From Carnobacterium_B sp045617425 (lineage in GTDB: Bacteria; Bacillota; Bacilli; Lactobacillales; Carnobacteriaceae): 64,000 bases of DNA. The DNA lies in NCBI RefSeq assembly GCF_045617425.1, contig NZ_JAZLIO010000021.1, positions 21,939 through 85,938 on the forward strand. Direction: 5' to 3'. The position numbers were made by a program, and so were the translations under genes. Below the pieces are notes generated by a model. It saw nothing but the letters and a program-made list of their open reading frames with translations, searched no databases and had not been told where the DNA came from. Each line of letters opens with the position of its first letter. Position 1 is the stretch's first letter. Shown one piece after another: positions 9,131 through 18,743 of this stretch.

Positions 9131-10185
9131 AAAATTCCCTCCATCATTGAGAACGTTGGCAATAATAAAGCTAAGTAAACACACATAATAAAAAAAGCAA
9201 TAATTAAAAAAATAATCGGTTGAATGTAACCAAGTAATGTTTGGATTTGCCCTGTTAATCTTAATTGACAATCTTGGGCATACACAGCTAATTCGATTCC
9301 TAATCGACTAGTCGCTTCGCCATGCATGATGATAAAACCTAATTCACGATTAAAAAAAGTAAAACTGCTCATCGATTCTTTAAAATCTCGACCTGCTCTC
9401 AGCTCCTTTTCCATCTTAAAAGCTACTTCTTGCATCAATTGAGTTGTTTCCTTTGTCTGCATTAATTCAATAATTTTATTCATTTGATGACCACTCTTTA
9501 ATAATTGGCTCCATTCATAACTAAATAAATTGGTATAGTAGAGTCGTAATAGTGTCGAGAAAATTGGAATTTTCATAAATAAAACGGTGCGTTGTAGCGC
9601 AGTTCGTTTTCCCAATTGGTGACGAATCACTAAAATCATTAGACAAACAACCACTGTAAAAATACCTAAAAGTGTCGGGAAATGATAAATAAATCCTATT
9701 GAAAATGCATTAATAATAGAACCCTGATTCGCCTTCATTTGTTCGTAATTGGGTAGTATCATAAAGCGAATAGCCATTAAAATACCAATCATAAAAAGCA
9801 ATAAAAAAATAGGATACTGTAACAATTTCTTTAATTGGCTTCTCTGCTTCTCCTTTTCTTCTAAGTAGTTCCCACTAGCTGTCAATGCTTCTGTCAGATT
9901 TCCATGGATAAAGGATAAATAAATTTGAGAAGAGATTCGTTCAGAAAAACCATGTTTTTTTAAACTATTGTCAAACCGTTCTCCATTTTCTAGTTCTTCA
10001 AGAATCGATTGAATCCATTGAACTTCTTTTGGTAAAATCATTTTCAAAAATAACAATGCCTCTTTTAAAGAGAACCCTTCTGTCATCAGTGCAGAAAGTT
10101 TATTTAAAAATGCTGCCTGTACAGCTATTGATTTCTTTTTAAGGAATCTGGAATTGAATATAGTTTTTTTCACTAACATAGCCAT
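9127..10185 (-). CDS. comGB: Competence pilus assembly membrane protein ComGB
   Basis: This 352-aa GspF/PilC-family protein carries two T2SS_F domains and three predicted membrane helices (around residues 130, 175 and 330). It forms the inner-membrane platform for the ComGA ATPase. Its start (ATG behind AAAGGCG) overlaps comGA by 47 bp, and its stop lies just inside the comGC start. No frameshift is seen. Confidence 0.92.
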   Translation of the reverse strand: MAMLVKKTIFNSRFLKKKSIAVQAAFLNKLSALMTEGFSLKEALLFLKMILPKEVQWIQSILEELENGERFDNSLKKHGFSERISSQIYLSFIHGNLTEALTASGNYLEEKEKQRSQLKKLLQYPIFLLLFMIGILMAIRFMILPNYEQMKANQGSIINAFSIGFIYHFPTLLGIFTVVVCLMILVIRHQLGKRTALQRTVLFMKIPIFSTLLRLYYTNLFSYEWSQLLKSGHQMNKIIELMQTKETTQLMQEVAFKMEKELRAGRDFKESMSSFTFFNRELGFIIMHGEATSRLGIELAVYAQDCQLRLTGQIQTLLGYIQPIIFLIIAFFIMCVYLALLLPTFSMMEGIL

Positions 10186-11206
10186 ATGCGTACGCCTTTC
10201 TTAGTAATAAGTTAAAAGACCTTGTTTGCTTTTCTTGGATTTCTTCTTCTGAGTGTGTCTGAGCGAGAAATTGTTTGAGTTCTTTTTCCGATAAAACGTC
10301 ATATAAAACCGCTCTTTTTTCATATAGATTGTTGTGTGCGCATCCAGGGTCGCAGTCTCCCTTACAAAATGGGCAATATTTTGGGATCAATTTTTGAAAT
10401 ACTACACCGAGCAACGTTTGTTTTAGTTGTTCTTGTGTTACACCTAGTTCTAACAGACGAGAAACAACCCCTACAGCATTCTTAGCATGAACGCTTGCAA
10501 TAATCAGATGTCCGGTTAACGCCCCTCTAATAACCATTTTTGCTGTTTCTTCATCTCTTATTTCACCAATAATAATGGTATCCGGATGATGACGTAAACT
10601 AGACTTTAAAAGGGACTCATAAGTAATTCCAGCTTTTTCATTCACTTGTGTTTGTAAAAAAAACGGTTCTTCAATTTCTACTGGGTCTTCAACCGTGATG
10701 ACTTGTTGCTTACTTATCAAATAGCTCTCACGAACAAGTTGATACATCGTCGTTGTTTTTCCTGATCCAACTGGTCCGGAAAAAATCAGCAACCCACTAT
10801 TAAACTGAGCCAATTGCTCGATCACTTCTACTTCCTTTTTAAAATAGGTTGTTTTCAATAATGATAAATGAGCAGCTGGATTTAAAATTCTGATTACCAT
10901 TGATTCTTGAGCACGAAAATTTGTGATCGTTGAAAATCTTAAAGCTGTAGGTTTTCCATTCATTAGCAATTGTGAAGCTCCGCTTTGAGGTTTTCTTCGC
11001 TCACCTACATCCATATTGGATAAATATTTAAAATAAGAGATAACCCGTTTTCCGTTTTCTTCGGGTACACTGTTCCAAAAACTCATTTTTCCACCAATTC
11101 GAAAATACAAACTGTAATGATCTTCCTCAGGTAAAACATGAATGTCACTAGTTCCTATTTCTTTAGCTTTTACAATAATATATTGAGCAAACTCTTCCAT
11201 TTCCAC
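10139..11206 (-). CDS. comGA: Competence pilus ATPase ComGA
   Basis: This 355-aa type II/IV secretion ATPase powers pseudopilus assembly. Walker A is GPVGSGKT (residues 144-151), the Asp box is VEDPVE and Walker B is TIIIGEIRDEET. A four-cysteine cluster (CPFCKGDCDPGC) near residue 280 is typical of the PilB/GspE family. It starts with GTG behind GGAGG. As first gene of comGA-GG it should be under competence control, but I could not identify a confident ComX/SigH or ComK box upstream. Confidence 0.94.
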   Translation of the reverse strand: MEMEEFAQYIIVKAKEIGTSDIHVLPEEDHYSLYFRIGGKMSFWNSVPEENGKRVISYFKYLSNMDVGERRKPQSGASQLLMNGKPTALRFSTITNFRAQESMVIRILNPAAHLSLLKTTYFKKEVEVIEQLAQFNSGLLIFSGPVGSGKTTTMYQLVRESYLISKQQVITVEDPVEIEEPFFLQTQVNEKAGITYESLLKSSLRHHPDTIIIGEIRDEETAKMVIRGALTGHLIIASVHAKNAVGVVSRLLELGVTQEQLKQTLLGVVFQKLIPKYCPFCKGDCDPGCAHNNLYEKRAVLYDVLSEKELKQFLAQTHSEEEIQEKQTRSFNLLLRKAYAYGYVSEKNYIQFQIP

Positions 11207-11302
11207 TTTTGTTCCTCCTTCCCCTTTAGTTCTTTTAATGCTCTTAGTTTAAATGTATGTAAAGGACAAAGAATTTCGTTATTCTTTCTACTGCTTTATA
11301 TA

Positions 11303-11349
11303 CAAAGAAATCCGTGCCTTTCTATAATTGCTAGAAAGGCACGGATTTC
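11303..11349 (-). terminator. yebC terminator
   Basis: A perfect 18-bp inverted repeat (GAAATCCGTGCCTTTCTA and its complement) with a 7-nt loop follows the yebC stop. The T-run is short on both strands, so it may act in both directions, insulating yebC from comGA. Confidence 0.75.
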
Positions 11350-11362
11350 TTTTAAGTTATTA

Positions 11363-12088
11363 TTATAATTCAGCGTTGTGGAAGACCTCTGATACGTCAT
11401 CGTCTTCTTCAAGTTTGTCAATCATTTGATTAAATAAAGCTTTTTTATCTTCTGGCAATTGAACCGTTGTTTGTGGAATCATCGTTACTTCAGCTTGCGC
11501 TAATGTATAGCCTTCTTTTTCTAAAGCGTCTCGCACATCTGGTAAATCAGAGGGATCAGTATAAATTTCAAATACTTCATCTGATGTTTCCATTTCATCT
11601 CCACCAGCCTCTAAAACGCTCATTAGCATCGTATCTTCATCGACATCTAATCCTTCACGTTCGATTGCGATATACCCTTTGCGATCGAACATATAACTAA
11701 CAGAACCTTTTTCACCTAATGAACCGCCATTTTTATTAAAAGCTACACGAATATTTGTTCCAGTACGGTTTAAATTATCTGTTAACGTATGCACCAGAAC
11801 AGCAGTTCCTTTTGGTCCATAACCTTCATAGATAACTTCATCATAATTTTCATTTTCACCTGTTGCGCTACCTTTTTTTATGGCACGTTCAACATTATCA
11901 TTTGGCATATTATTAGACTTAGCCTTGTCCATCACCATACGTAATGAAGGATTTGTGTTTGGATCAGGCCCACCACTTTTTACAGCCATGTATATTTCTC
12001 TTGATATTTTTTGAAATATTTTTCCGCGTTTTGCATCTTGAGCATTTTTACGCCCTTGGATATTACTCCATTTTGAATGTCCTGACAC
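11363..12088 (-). CDS. YebC/PmpR family translation/transcription regulator
   Basis: This is a 241-aa three-domain protein with the hallmark MSGHSKWSNIQGRKNAQDAKRG start and the NMPNDNVERAIKKG and GYGPKGTAVLVHTLTDN motifs. Family members have been described as DNA-binding regulators and, more recently, as ribosome-associated factors easing proline-stretch stalling. It starts with GTG behind GGGGAG. It is flanked by vanZ-like and comGA genes and seems monocistronic. Confidence 0.92.
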   Translation of the reverse strand: MSGHSKWSNIQGRKNAQDAKRGKIFQKISREIYMAVKSGGPDPNTNPSLRMVMDKAKSNNMPNDNVERAIKKGSATGENENYDEVIYEGYGPKGTAVLVHTLTDNLNRTGTNIRVAFNKNGGSLGEKGSVSYMFDRKGYIAIEREGLDVDEDTMLMSVLEAGGDEMETSDEVFEIYTDPSDLPDVRDALEKEGYTLAQAEVTMIPQTTVQLPEDKKALFNQMIDKLEEDDDVSEVFHNAEL

Positions 12089-12191
12089 TCCAAACTCCCC
12101 ATTTCATAGTATAAGTGTATTAAGCTAGAATAATTAGCCTTACTTATTTTATCAAAAATCCCATTATAGAGCAACTATACATCTGTATTCG

Positions 12192-12722
12192 TTACCGCTT
12201 GAATTTTTTAACGGATCGTTTTGCATATTTCTTTTTAGAAATAAACAAAAAAAATGCCAAAGCTAAAAGAATGCTTGTGATGGCACCAGTTGAGTCTAAA
12301 ACAACATCTTCCATCAATGGTGTTCGATCTGGCGTAATACTTTGATGGAATTCATCAAATGCGGCATACCCAGATGCTAATAACCAAGCTACAAAGGCTG
12401 CTAATCCAATATTCGTCATTTTATTTTTTAATCCTAAAAACCAGCACAATCCTAATAAAAAATAAATTCCATAATGAGCTAATTTTCGAATAAAAAATTC
12501 CACAAATGAACTGTATCCTTGGGCAGCAATGCTCACTTCACTACCTGCATAATTAAATTGGATATGGCTTAATAGGTCTTTCAATGGTTCTTTAGCTAAT
12601 ACGGTATCCAATACACCTGTTAACGATTGTTCACCGTATGGCTGAGAAGAACTATAAAATAATCCACCCATAATTATCAATGCAAGTGCAATAAAAAGAT
12701 TATCCTTTAAAGTAGATTGCAT
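12192..12722 (-). CDS. VanZ family membrane protein
   Basis: This 176-aa membrane protein has an N-terminal helix, a periplasm-facing loop, then three more helices. It carries the VanZ-domain signatures KLAHYGIYFLLG and AAFDEFHQSITPDRTPLMEDVVLDSTG. VanZ-like proteins are widespread in Firmicutes; the founding member gives low-level teicoplanin resistance, but no vancomycin genes are nearby, so no resistance role should be inferred. Confidence 0.88.
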   Translation of the reverse strand: MQSTLKDNLFIALALIIMGGLFYSSSQPYGEQSLTGVLDTVLAKEPLKDLLSHIQFNYAGSEVSIAAQGYSSFVEFFIRKLAHYGIYFLLGLCWFLGLKNKMTNIGLAAFVAWLLASGYAAFDEFHQSITPDRTPLMEDVVLDSTGAITSILLALAFFLFISKKKYAKRSVKKFKR

Positions 12723-12865
12723 CCTTATTTTCCTTCTTTCTAATTTTTTTTACTGTTTCATCCATCATCACGTTGGCTGTTTCTATTTTACATGAACTGA
12801 AATTGATTTTGGTAGTTATTTTCAAGTCGCTTTATAAAAATTGGCTCCTGTAACTTATTGTTGGT

Positions 12866-12894
12866 TTCAAAACTACTACAAACTAGAGTATAAT
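12866..12894 (+). promoter_or_regulatory. Promoter of pepF
   Basis: A -35 TTCAAA (12866-12871) and a consensus -10 TATAAT (12889-12894) are separated by 17 bp, 33 bp upstream of the pepF start. Confidence 0.65.
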
Positions 12895-12927
12895 AAATGT
12901 ATTCAGAACTCGAAAGGATGTTACGAT

Positions 12928-14739
12928 ATGAAATATAGTATGACATGGGATCTTGAATCTATTTTCCCAGGAGGCAGCAACTCACCTCAATTAAAAGAAA
13001 AGTTAAATACCATTCGAGGTCAGTTAGATGAATTCACTCATCTAGTTACTCACTGGGACACAGAAAAAGACCATCCAAAGTTTAAAAGTTTTGCTGATAT
13101 TTTACTAATTCAAGAAGAACTATCAAAAGGCCTTTCGCAAGTTTTCACCTTTATAGAAGCAGTTCAATCTGCAGATGTATCTGATAAACAAGCAGGAGCT
13201 ATTTTAGGCCAAATTTTCGAATTAAATAGTGCTTTTAGTACTCTTCAAACCATTTTAACCAAAAAAATGGTTTCCATGCCAGATGATAAATGGAATGAAT
13301 TAATTGACTTGCCTGCTTTCAAAGCGATTGATTTCAGTCTAAATGAAACACGTACACAAGGAAAAGACTTATTAAGCGAAGCTGAAGAAACCTTGATCAA
13401 TGCCCTATCTATCGATGGATTTCAAGGATGGAGCGACCATTACGATTCATTGGTCGCAACAATTGAAATTCCTTTTGAAGACAGCCAAGGAAAAACTACT
13501 CTTTTATCTGCAGGACAGGCTTACAATAAAATGAATACCGACCCTGATCCAGCCGTTCGTGAGCAATTATTCAGAAAATGGGAAAAAACATGGGGAAGTA
13601 TGTCTCCTTTATTTAGCGACACGTTAAATCATCTAGCAGGGTTTCGCTTAGCTGATTATAAAGCTCATGGTGTGAAAGATTTCTTGAAACGTCCATTAGA
13701 ATACAATCGGATGAAACAAGAAACATTAGATACAATGTGGAAAGCAGTTAGCGAGCAGAAACAACCCTTTATTGATTATTTAAATCGGAAAGCTCACTTA
13801 CTCGGAAAAGGCAAGTTATCTTGGCAGGATACGGAAGCACCCGTAATCATTGGGGATGCAACAGCTAAAGTCTACCCATATGACGTTGGAGCTGATTTTA
13901 TTGTTGAAAATTTTAGGAAATTCAGTGGGAAGATGGCTGACTTTGCTCAATATGCTTTTGATCATAACTGGATTGAAGCAGAAGACCGCGCTGGAAAAAG
14001 ACCAGGTGGTTACTGTTCAGAATTACCGGAAAGTAAAGAATCTCGTATTTTCATGACATACGCTGAATCGCCTAGCGAAGTCTCGACTTTAGCCCACGAA
14101 TTGGGTCATGCTTTTCATAGCCACGTAATGACTGATTTGCCAACACTTAACCAGCACTATGCCATGAATGTTGCTGAAACAGCGAGTACTTTTGCAGAAA
14201 TGATTGTAGCTGACGCCACCGTTAAAGAAGCTGCTTCAAAAGAAGAAAAAATTACCTTATTGGATACTAAAATACAAAATGCCTTAGCTATGTTTTTAAA
14301 CATCCATGCTCGCTTCTTATTTGAAACCAGTTTTTATAATGAACGTCAAAATGGAATTGTTACAGATGAACGTCTCAGTGAATTGATGGAAGAGGCACAA
14401 AAAGAAGCTTACCAAGATTCATTAAGTGAATATCATCCTCATTTTTGGGCTAGTAAACTTCACTTCTTCATTGCTGACGTTCCTTTTTATAATTTCCCGT
14501 ATACTTTTGGTTACTTATTTAGTTTAGGAATTTATGCTCGTTCATTAGAAGAAGGATCTGGTTTTGAAGATAAATACATCGCACTATTAAGGGATACAGC
14601 TTCTATGTCTACTGAGGACCTAGCTATGAAACATCTAGCTGTAGACTTAACAAAACCTGATTTCTGGGAAGCTGGTATTGCCATCATGAAAACTGACGTC
14701 TCTACTTTTATGGAATTAACAAAAGAGTACATTAAATAA
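12928..14739 (+). CDS. pepF: Oligoendopeptidase F (M3B family)
   Basis: This cytosolic zinc peptidase degrades oligopeptides of roughly 7-17 residues. The HEXXH zinc motif is at H390-E391-LG-H394 and the third ligand is probably E417 in NVAETAS. The frame opens at 12841, but the ATG at 12928 has a GAAAGGATG site and gives 603 aa starting MKYSMTWDLESIFPGGS, a typical PepF start. It is monocistronic, with its own promoter and a bidirectional terminator. Confidence 0.93.
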   Translation: MKYSMTWDLESIFPGGSNSPQLKEKLNTIRGQLDEFTHLVTHWDTEKDHPKFKSFADILLIQEELSKGLSQVFTFIEAVQSADVSDKQAGAILGQIFELNSAFSTLQTILTKKMVSMPDDKWNELIDLPAFKAIDFSLNETRTQGKDLLSEAEETLINALSIDGFQGWSDHYDSLVATIEIPFEDSQGKTTLLSAGQAYNKMNTDPDPAVREQLFRKWEKTWGSMSPLFSDTLNHLAGFRLADYKAHGVKDFLKRPLEYNRMKQETLDTMWKAVSEQKQPFIDYLNRKAHLLGKGKLSWQDTEAPVIIGDATAKVYPYDVGADFIVENFRKFSGKMADFAQYAFDHNWIEAEDRAGKRPGGYCSELPESKESRIFMTYAESPSEVSTLAHELGHAFHSHVMTDLPTLNQHYAMNVAETASTFAEMIVADATVKEAASKEEKITLLDTKIQNALAMFLNIHARFLFETSFYNERQNGIVTDERLSELMEEAQKEAYQDSLSEYHPHFWASKLHFFIADVPFYNFPYTFGYLFSLGIYARSLEEGSGFEDKYIALLRDTASMSTEDLAMKHLAVDLTKPDFWEAGIAIMKTDVSTFMELTKEYIK

Positions 14740-14744
14740 TAGTA

Positions 14745-14790
14745 AAGAACTACGACAATCGTTTAAATGATTGTCATAGTTCTTTTTTTT
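14745..14790. terminator. Bidirectional terminator pepF / lipid kinase
   Basis: AAGAACTA(C)GACAATC pairs with GATTGTC(A)TAGTTCTT, with T-runs on the plus strand and a matching A-run on the other side. It lies between convergent genes. Confidence 0.85.
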
Positions 14791-15697
14791 ATTCTTCTTT
14801 TGTATCCCTTGGAACAAAAATAGTAATGTGACTAGGTAGAACTTGAACATTAAGAGGAAGCTTGTCTCCTTCATCACCATCAATATTGCTTATCACTTGA
14901 TTATCTTCTTCAGAAACAGAGATCTTTCCTGATTTAAATTCTTTATACAATGTTTCATTTGCATCAATCGCATTTCCTGAGACTATTTTGGGAACTAATT
15001 TAAGCTTGTCCATCAACGTTTTGCCTTTTAATACGATTAAATGCAAGTAACCATCGTCAATTTTTGCATGAGGCAGCATTTTTTCAAATCCTCCTACAGA
15101 ATTCGTCAATGCAATAAGTACTAAACTAGATTCTTGTTCATAGACCTCATCGTCTAATTCTAATTTAAATGTATAACTTTGACCATCACTTAATGCCTTT
15201 GCACCTTCAATAAAATAAGCTAATGAACCTAATCTTGTTTTTTGGTCCGCACCTACGTTTTTAACAGCTTCAGGAATTTTCCCAATGGCAATGACATCTA
15301 CAAAATAAGAATCATTTACTTTGCCAATATCTAGTTTTTTTGTGATTGCATCTGGCAGTATTCGAATGGCAGTTGCTGGGTCAAGTGGAATACCCAGTGC
15401 ACGACCTAAATCATTAACTGTACCTAAAGGGATAATTCCCAATTTTGGACGATACTCTTCTTCAGCTAGACCACTTATACTTTCATTTACAGTACCATCA
15501 CCGCCCATAACAAAAACCGCTTCCACTCTTTCTTTAGACGCAGATTTGGCAAATGCTTCAGCATCCCCGCCTTTTTCTGTTTCCTTTAGTACAACTTCAT
15601 CATATAATCGTTCTAATGTTTCTAAAGCGAGCTTAGAATATTCCTTTCCTTTTTCTCCCCCAGAAGAAGGATTTACGATCAATACAGCTTTTTTCAT
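14789..15697 (-). CDS. Diacylglycerol kinase family lipid kinase (YegS/DgkB-like)
   Basis: This 302-aa soluble lipid kinase has the DAGK catalytic domain with NPSSGGEKGKEYS near the N-terminus and the nucleotide-binding GGDGTVNES motif at about residue 65. GIIPLGTVNDLGRALGIP follows. DgkB-type enzymes phosphorylate diacylglycerol released during lipoteichoic acid synthesis. This sequence does not distinguish diacylglycerol from other lipid substrates. The ATG follows AAAGGTTG. Confidence 0.87.
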   Translation of the reverse strand: MKKAVLIVNPSSGGEKGKEYSKLALETLERLYDEVVLKETEKGGDAEAFAKSASKERVEAVFVMGGDGTVNESISGLAEEEYRPKLGIIPLGTVNDLGRALGIPLDPATAIRILPDAITKKLDIGKVNDSYFVDVIAIGKIPEAVKNVGADQKTRLGSLAYFIEGAKALSDGQSYTFKLELDDEVYEQESSLVLIALTNSVGGFEKMLPHAKIDDGYLHLIVLKGKTLMDKLKLVPKIVSGNAIDANETLYKEFKSGKISVSEEDNQVISNIDGDEGDKLPLNVQVLPSHITIFVPRDTKEE

Positions 15698-15801
15698 TTT
15701 CCATCAACCTTTCCTACTTCTAAATAAGACTTGTTTTTTTATATAGTTAGTTTAACTTATGGTCAATACTATTGCTACAAAAAGGCATTTTTAGGTTACT
15801 G

Positions 15802-15850
15802 AAAAAGCAGAACACAAGGATAATAAATGCCTTGTGCTCTGCTTTTTTTT
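15802..15850 (-). terminator. Terminator of the SDR gene
   Basis: Minus-strand arms GCAGAGCACAAGG and CCTTGTGTTCTGC flank a 10-nt loop and precede TTTTTC. It lies 70 bp after the SDR gene stop. Confidence 0.75.
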
Positions 15851-15919
15851 ATTTAACTATAGGATAATCATTCTATTTGTTAAACCTATTCTAACTCTTA
15901 CCTTTACCGTATGCTGATT

Positions 15920-16798
15920 TTAACCATTCACAACTGTTCCTCCATTTACGTGTAGAACTTGTCCGCTAACATAGCTAGAATCTTCACTAGCTAAGTAAAC
16001 ATAGGTAGGTGCAAGTTCATATGCTTCACCTGCTCGTTTCATTGGAACAGATGCTCCAAATTCTTCTTTATCATCGTTTGGTGTAGTTGCCGGAATTAAA
16101 GGAGTCCAAATTGGACCTGGAGCTACTGCGTTGACACGAACTTTCTTATCAATGATTTCTTGATTTTGTGAAAGCGAACGAGTAAAGGCTACTATAGCAC
16201 CTTTAGTAGATGAATAATCTAATAAACCTGGTGAACCTTGATAAGCCGTTACAGAAGTCGTATTAATAATTTTTCCATTTTCATTCATATGAGGCAATGC
16301 TGCTTTTACAAAATAAAACATTGAAAAAATGTTGGTACGGAAAGTACGATCCAACTGTGCAGCAGTAATTTCGGTAATCGATTTACGCGTATGTTGTTCG
16401 GCAGCGTTATTCACCAAAATATCTATACTGCCATATTCCGCTATCGTTTTTTTAATTACTTCTTGTGCAAACGATTCGTCACCAACGTCCCCTGTGAACC
16501 AAAGAACTTTACCACGGATTTCTTCAATCCGTTTTCTTAAATTCTCAGCATCTTCTTTATTTTCGTAATCTGTTACAACAACATCTGCCCCTTCTTTGGC
16601 AAATGCAATGGCAACAGCTGCTCCAATACCGCTGTCTGCTCCAGTTACAATAGCTACTTTCCCTTCCAATTTACCAGCAGGTTTGTAATCAGGCGACTCG
16701 TTTTTTGGAACCGGACTCATTTCTTTATTTGCATCTTCTTGTCGATAATCTTCTTTTGGAGCCTGAGTTTCGATGATTTCTTTTTCTCGTTCTGTCAT
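15920..16798 (-). CDS. SDR family oxidoreductase (general stress protein YhdF/Gsp39-like)
   Basis: This 292-aa short-chain dehydrogenase carries an N-terminal extension of about 45 charged residues, typical of the YhdF/YdaD stress-protein group. The dinucleotide motif is TGADSGIGAAVA, NNAAEQ follows, and the catalytic tetrad includes YSSTKGA. The substrate is unknown. It is monocistronic, with the ATG behind GGTGAGC. Confidence 0.87.
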   Translation of the reverse strand: MTEREKEIIETQAPKEDYRQEDANKEMSPVPKNESPDYKPAGKLEGKVAIVTGADSGIGAAVAIAFAKEGADVVVTDYENKEDAENLRKRIEEIRGKVLWFTGDVGDESFAQEVIKKTIAEYGSIDILVNNAAEQHTRKSITEITAAQLDRTFRTNIFSMFYFVKAALPHMNENGKIINTTSVTAYQGSPGLLDYSSTKGAIVAFTRSLSQNQEIIDKKVRVNAVAPGPIWTPLIPATTPNDDKEEFGASVPMKRAGEAYELAPTYVYLASEDSSYVSGQVLHVNGGTVVNG

Positions 16799-17000
16799 TG
16801 ATGCTCACCATCCTTAATAAAATTTTATCCATATTTAGTTTAACAATAATTTATTTTCTAATCGAATATAATGCACTCATTTTATTATTTTTCAGCTTTG
16901 TTCTTTTTAACAAGCATGTTAATAGATTATTATAGAATCATTCGCTAAAATTAAATTATTCTATTAAATTTAACCCTATTCACTATTGGAGGACTTATGT

Positions 17001-18680
17001 ATGACTAAAATGAAATGGTGGCAAAAAGCAATCATCTATCAAATTTACCCAAGAAGTTTCCAAGATTCTAACGGAGATGGTATTGGTGACATAAAAGGAG
17101 CTTTAAAACAGCTTGATTACGTGCAATCTTTAGGAGTAAATACAGTATGGGTAAATCCAAATATGCTGTCTCCTCAAGAAGACAATGGTTATGACGTATC
17201 TGACTACTATGCAATTGATCCGTTATTTGGTACAAAAGAACAATCTGAAACATTCGTTAAAGAAGTTCATAATCGTGGAATGAAGCTTATCTATGACTTT
17301 CCATTAAATCATACTTCTACTGAGCATTATTGGTTTAAAGAGGCCATCAAAGGTCCAGAGAATCCTTATCGTGATTATTATATATGGGCAGACGCTCCTG
17401 ATGATAGAGACTATCCAAATAATTGGTATTCTGATGATAAAGAACCTTCTTGGACAAAAGAACCGAATGGAAATCAATTTTATCTGCATCTTTACAAAGA
17501 TAGCATGGCTGACCTCAACTGGGCTAATCCTAAAGTAAGAAAAGAAATGATGAATATTGGGAAATTTTGGATTGAAAATGGCATTGATGGCTTTCGTTTA
17601 GATGCAGTCTTATTTATTGATAAAAAAGAAGGATTGCCTGATGATTCAAATGCAGCTAAAGATGGAGAAGGTTCCGGTAAATCCGTCAATGAACATGGAC
17701 CCAACATAACTAAATACCTTGAGGAATTCAGTAATGAACTAAGAAAATACAATGAAGAACTTTTAGTTATTGGCGAAGCACCAACTGCTGGAGCCGATTT
17801 AGCATTAGACTATATCGGCTCTGAAAAAGATATGATGGATAATGTCATTTCCTTCACTTATTTTCCTGAAATAGAAAAATTAAAAGACCCTTCATTACCT
17901 TCTGATATTCAAATCGGGAAACTGGATAAAGAAAAATTTAAATTTGAAATGAATAATTGGCAATCAAAACTAGCTGCGCGCGGCGGTCCTATCCTTTACT
18001 GGAATAATCATGATATGCCTAGAGCAGTTTCTAGATTTGGCGATATAAAACAATATAGAGATAACAGCAGCAAAATGTTAGCTACTTTAATGTATCTTCA
18101 AAAAGGGATTCCTATTATTTATTATGGAGAAGAAATTGGTATGAAAAATAGTTATTTTGATAATTTTGATGATTTTGAAATTCCTGGAAAGGATAAGATT
18201 ATTGAAAAGGCTAAAGAAAAAGGATATTCAGAAGATGAAATAAAGCAGCATTTCAATGCTAGAGCTAAAAATATTAGCCGCGGAATTATGCAGTGGGATA
18301 ATTCAAGTTTTTCTGGTTTTTCTACAGTTAAACCTTGGATAAAATCGAATACAGAAGAAAAATACAATGTGAACGATCAAAATTCTGAGCCGAATAGCAT
18401 TCTAAATTATTATCGTCAATTAATCTCTCTAAAAAAGGAAGTTTTATTTGTCGAAGGATCTTTTCAATTGAAACCTACCAAAGATTCCTTGTACATCTAC
18501 GAAAGAACGTATGGAGAACAAAAAGCACTGATTTATTGTAATTTTTCTGATAAAGCAGAAAATGTACAAATAATTGATGATTTGCAAGAATGGACTATTA
18601 TTCTTGCAAATGAAGGGAATAGTTTATCTGGAACACATTTACACTTAGCACCCTTTGGAACCGTTGTTTTTAGAAATTAA
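17001..18680 (+). CDS. GH13 alpha-glucosidase / oligo-1,6-glucosidase-like
   Basis: This is a 559-aa GH13_31-type (beta/alpha)8 enzyme with a C-terminal beta domain and no signal peptide, so it acts on imported oligosaccharides. The catalytic triad is visible: nucleophile D201 in GFRLDAV, acid/base E259 in VIGEAP and transition-state D338 in NNHDMPR. The residue after the nucleophile is Ala; reports on family members associate Val there with alpha-1,6 and Ala/Thr with alpha-1,4 preference. The frame opens at 16986, but GGAGG precedes the ATG at 17001. No sugar transporter is adjacent. Confidence 0.9.
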   Translation: MTKMKWWQKAIIYQIYPRSFQDSNGDGIGDIKGALKQLDYVQSLGVNTVWVNPNMLSPQEDNGYDVSDYYAIDPLFGTKEQSETFVKEVHNRGMKLIYDFPLNHTSTEHYWFKEAIKGPENPYRDYYIWADAPDDRDYPNNWYSDDKEPSWTKEPNGNQFYLHLYKDSMADLNWANPKVRKEMMNIGKFWIENGIDGFRLDAVLFIDKKEGLPDDSNAAKDGEGSGKSVNEHGPNITKYLEEFSNELRKYNEELLVIGEAPTAGADLALDYIGSEKDMMDNVISFTYFPEIEKLKDPSLPSDIQIGKLDKEKFKFEMNNWQSKLAARGGPILYWNNHDMPRAVSRFGDIKQYRDNSSKMLATLMYLQKGIPIIYYGEEIGMKNSYFDNFDDFEIPGKDKIIEKAKEKGYSEDEIKQHFNARAKNISRGIMQWDNSSFSGFSTVKPWIKSNTEEKYNVNDQNSEPNSILNYYRQLISLKKEVLFVEGSFQLKPTKDSLYIYERTYGEQKALIYCNFSDKAENVQIIDDLQEWTIILANEGNSLSGTHLHLAPFGTVVFRN

Positions 18681-18694
18681 ATTATTTAGTTGAT

Positions 18695-18738
18695 AAAAAA
18701 AGAATTTCCTTGTCAATTTGACAAGGAAATTCTTTTTT
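18695..18738. terminator. Bidirectional terminator alpha-glucosidase / NlpC-P60
   Basis: A perfect stem of AAGAATTTCCTTGTC with its complement around a 5-nt loop, with A- and T-runs on either side, lies between convergent genes. Confidence 0.88.
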
Positions 18739-18743
18739 ATCTT

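Noticed and set aside
8807..9271. Longer comGC reading frame beginning inside comGB
   Set aside because: The added residues lie over the comGB end and lack a ribosome site, while GGAGGG precedes the ATG at 9130 and gives a standard ComGC.
11271..11284. Possible competence promoter box GAATAACGAAATTC before comGA
   Set aside because: It matches no box I know well enough, lies about 65 bp upstream of the start and is AT-rich, so I did not list it as a feature.
12192..12722. Glycopeptide resistance gene
   Set aside because: VanZ-domain proteins are common outside van operons, and no vanHAX or vanRS genes are nearby.
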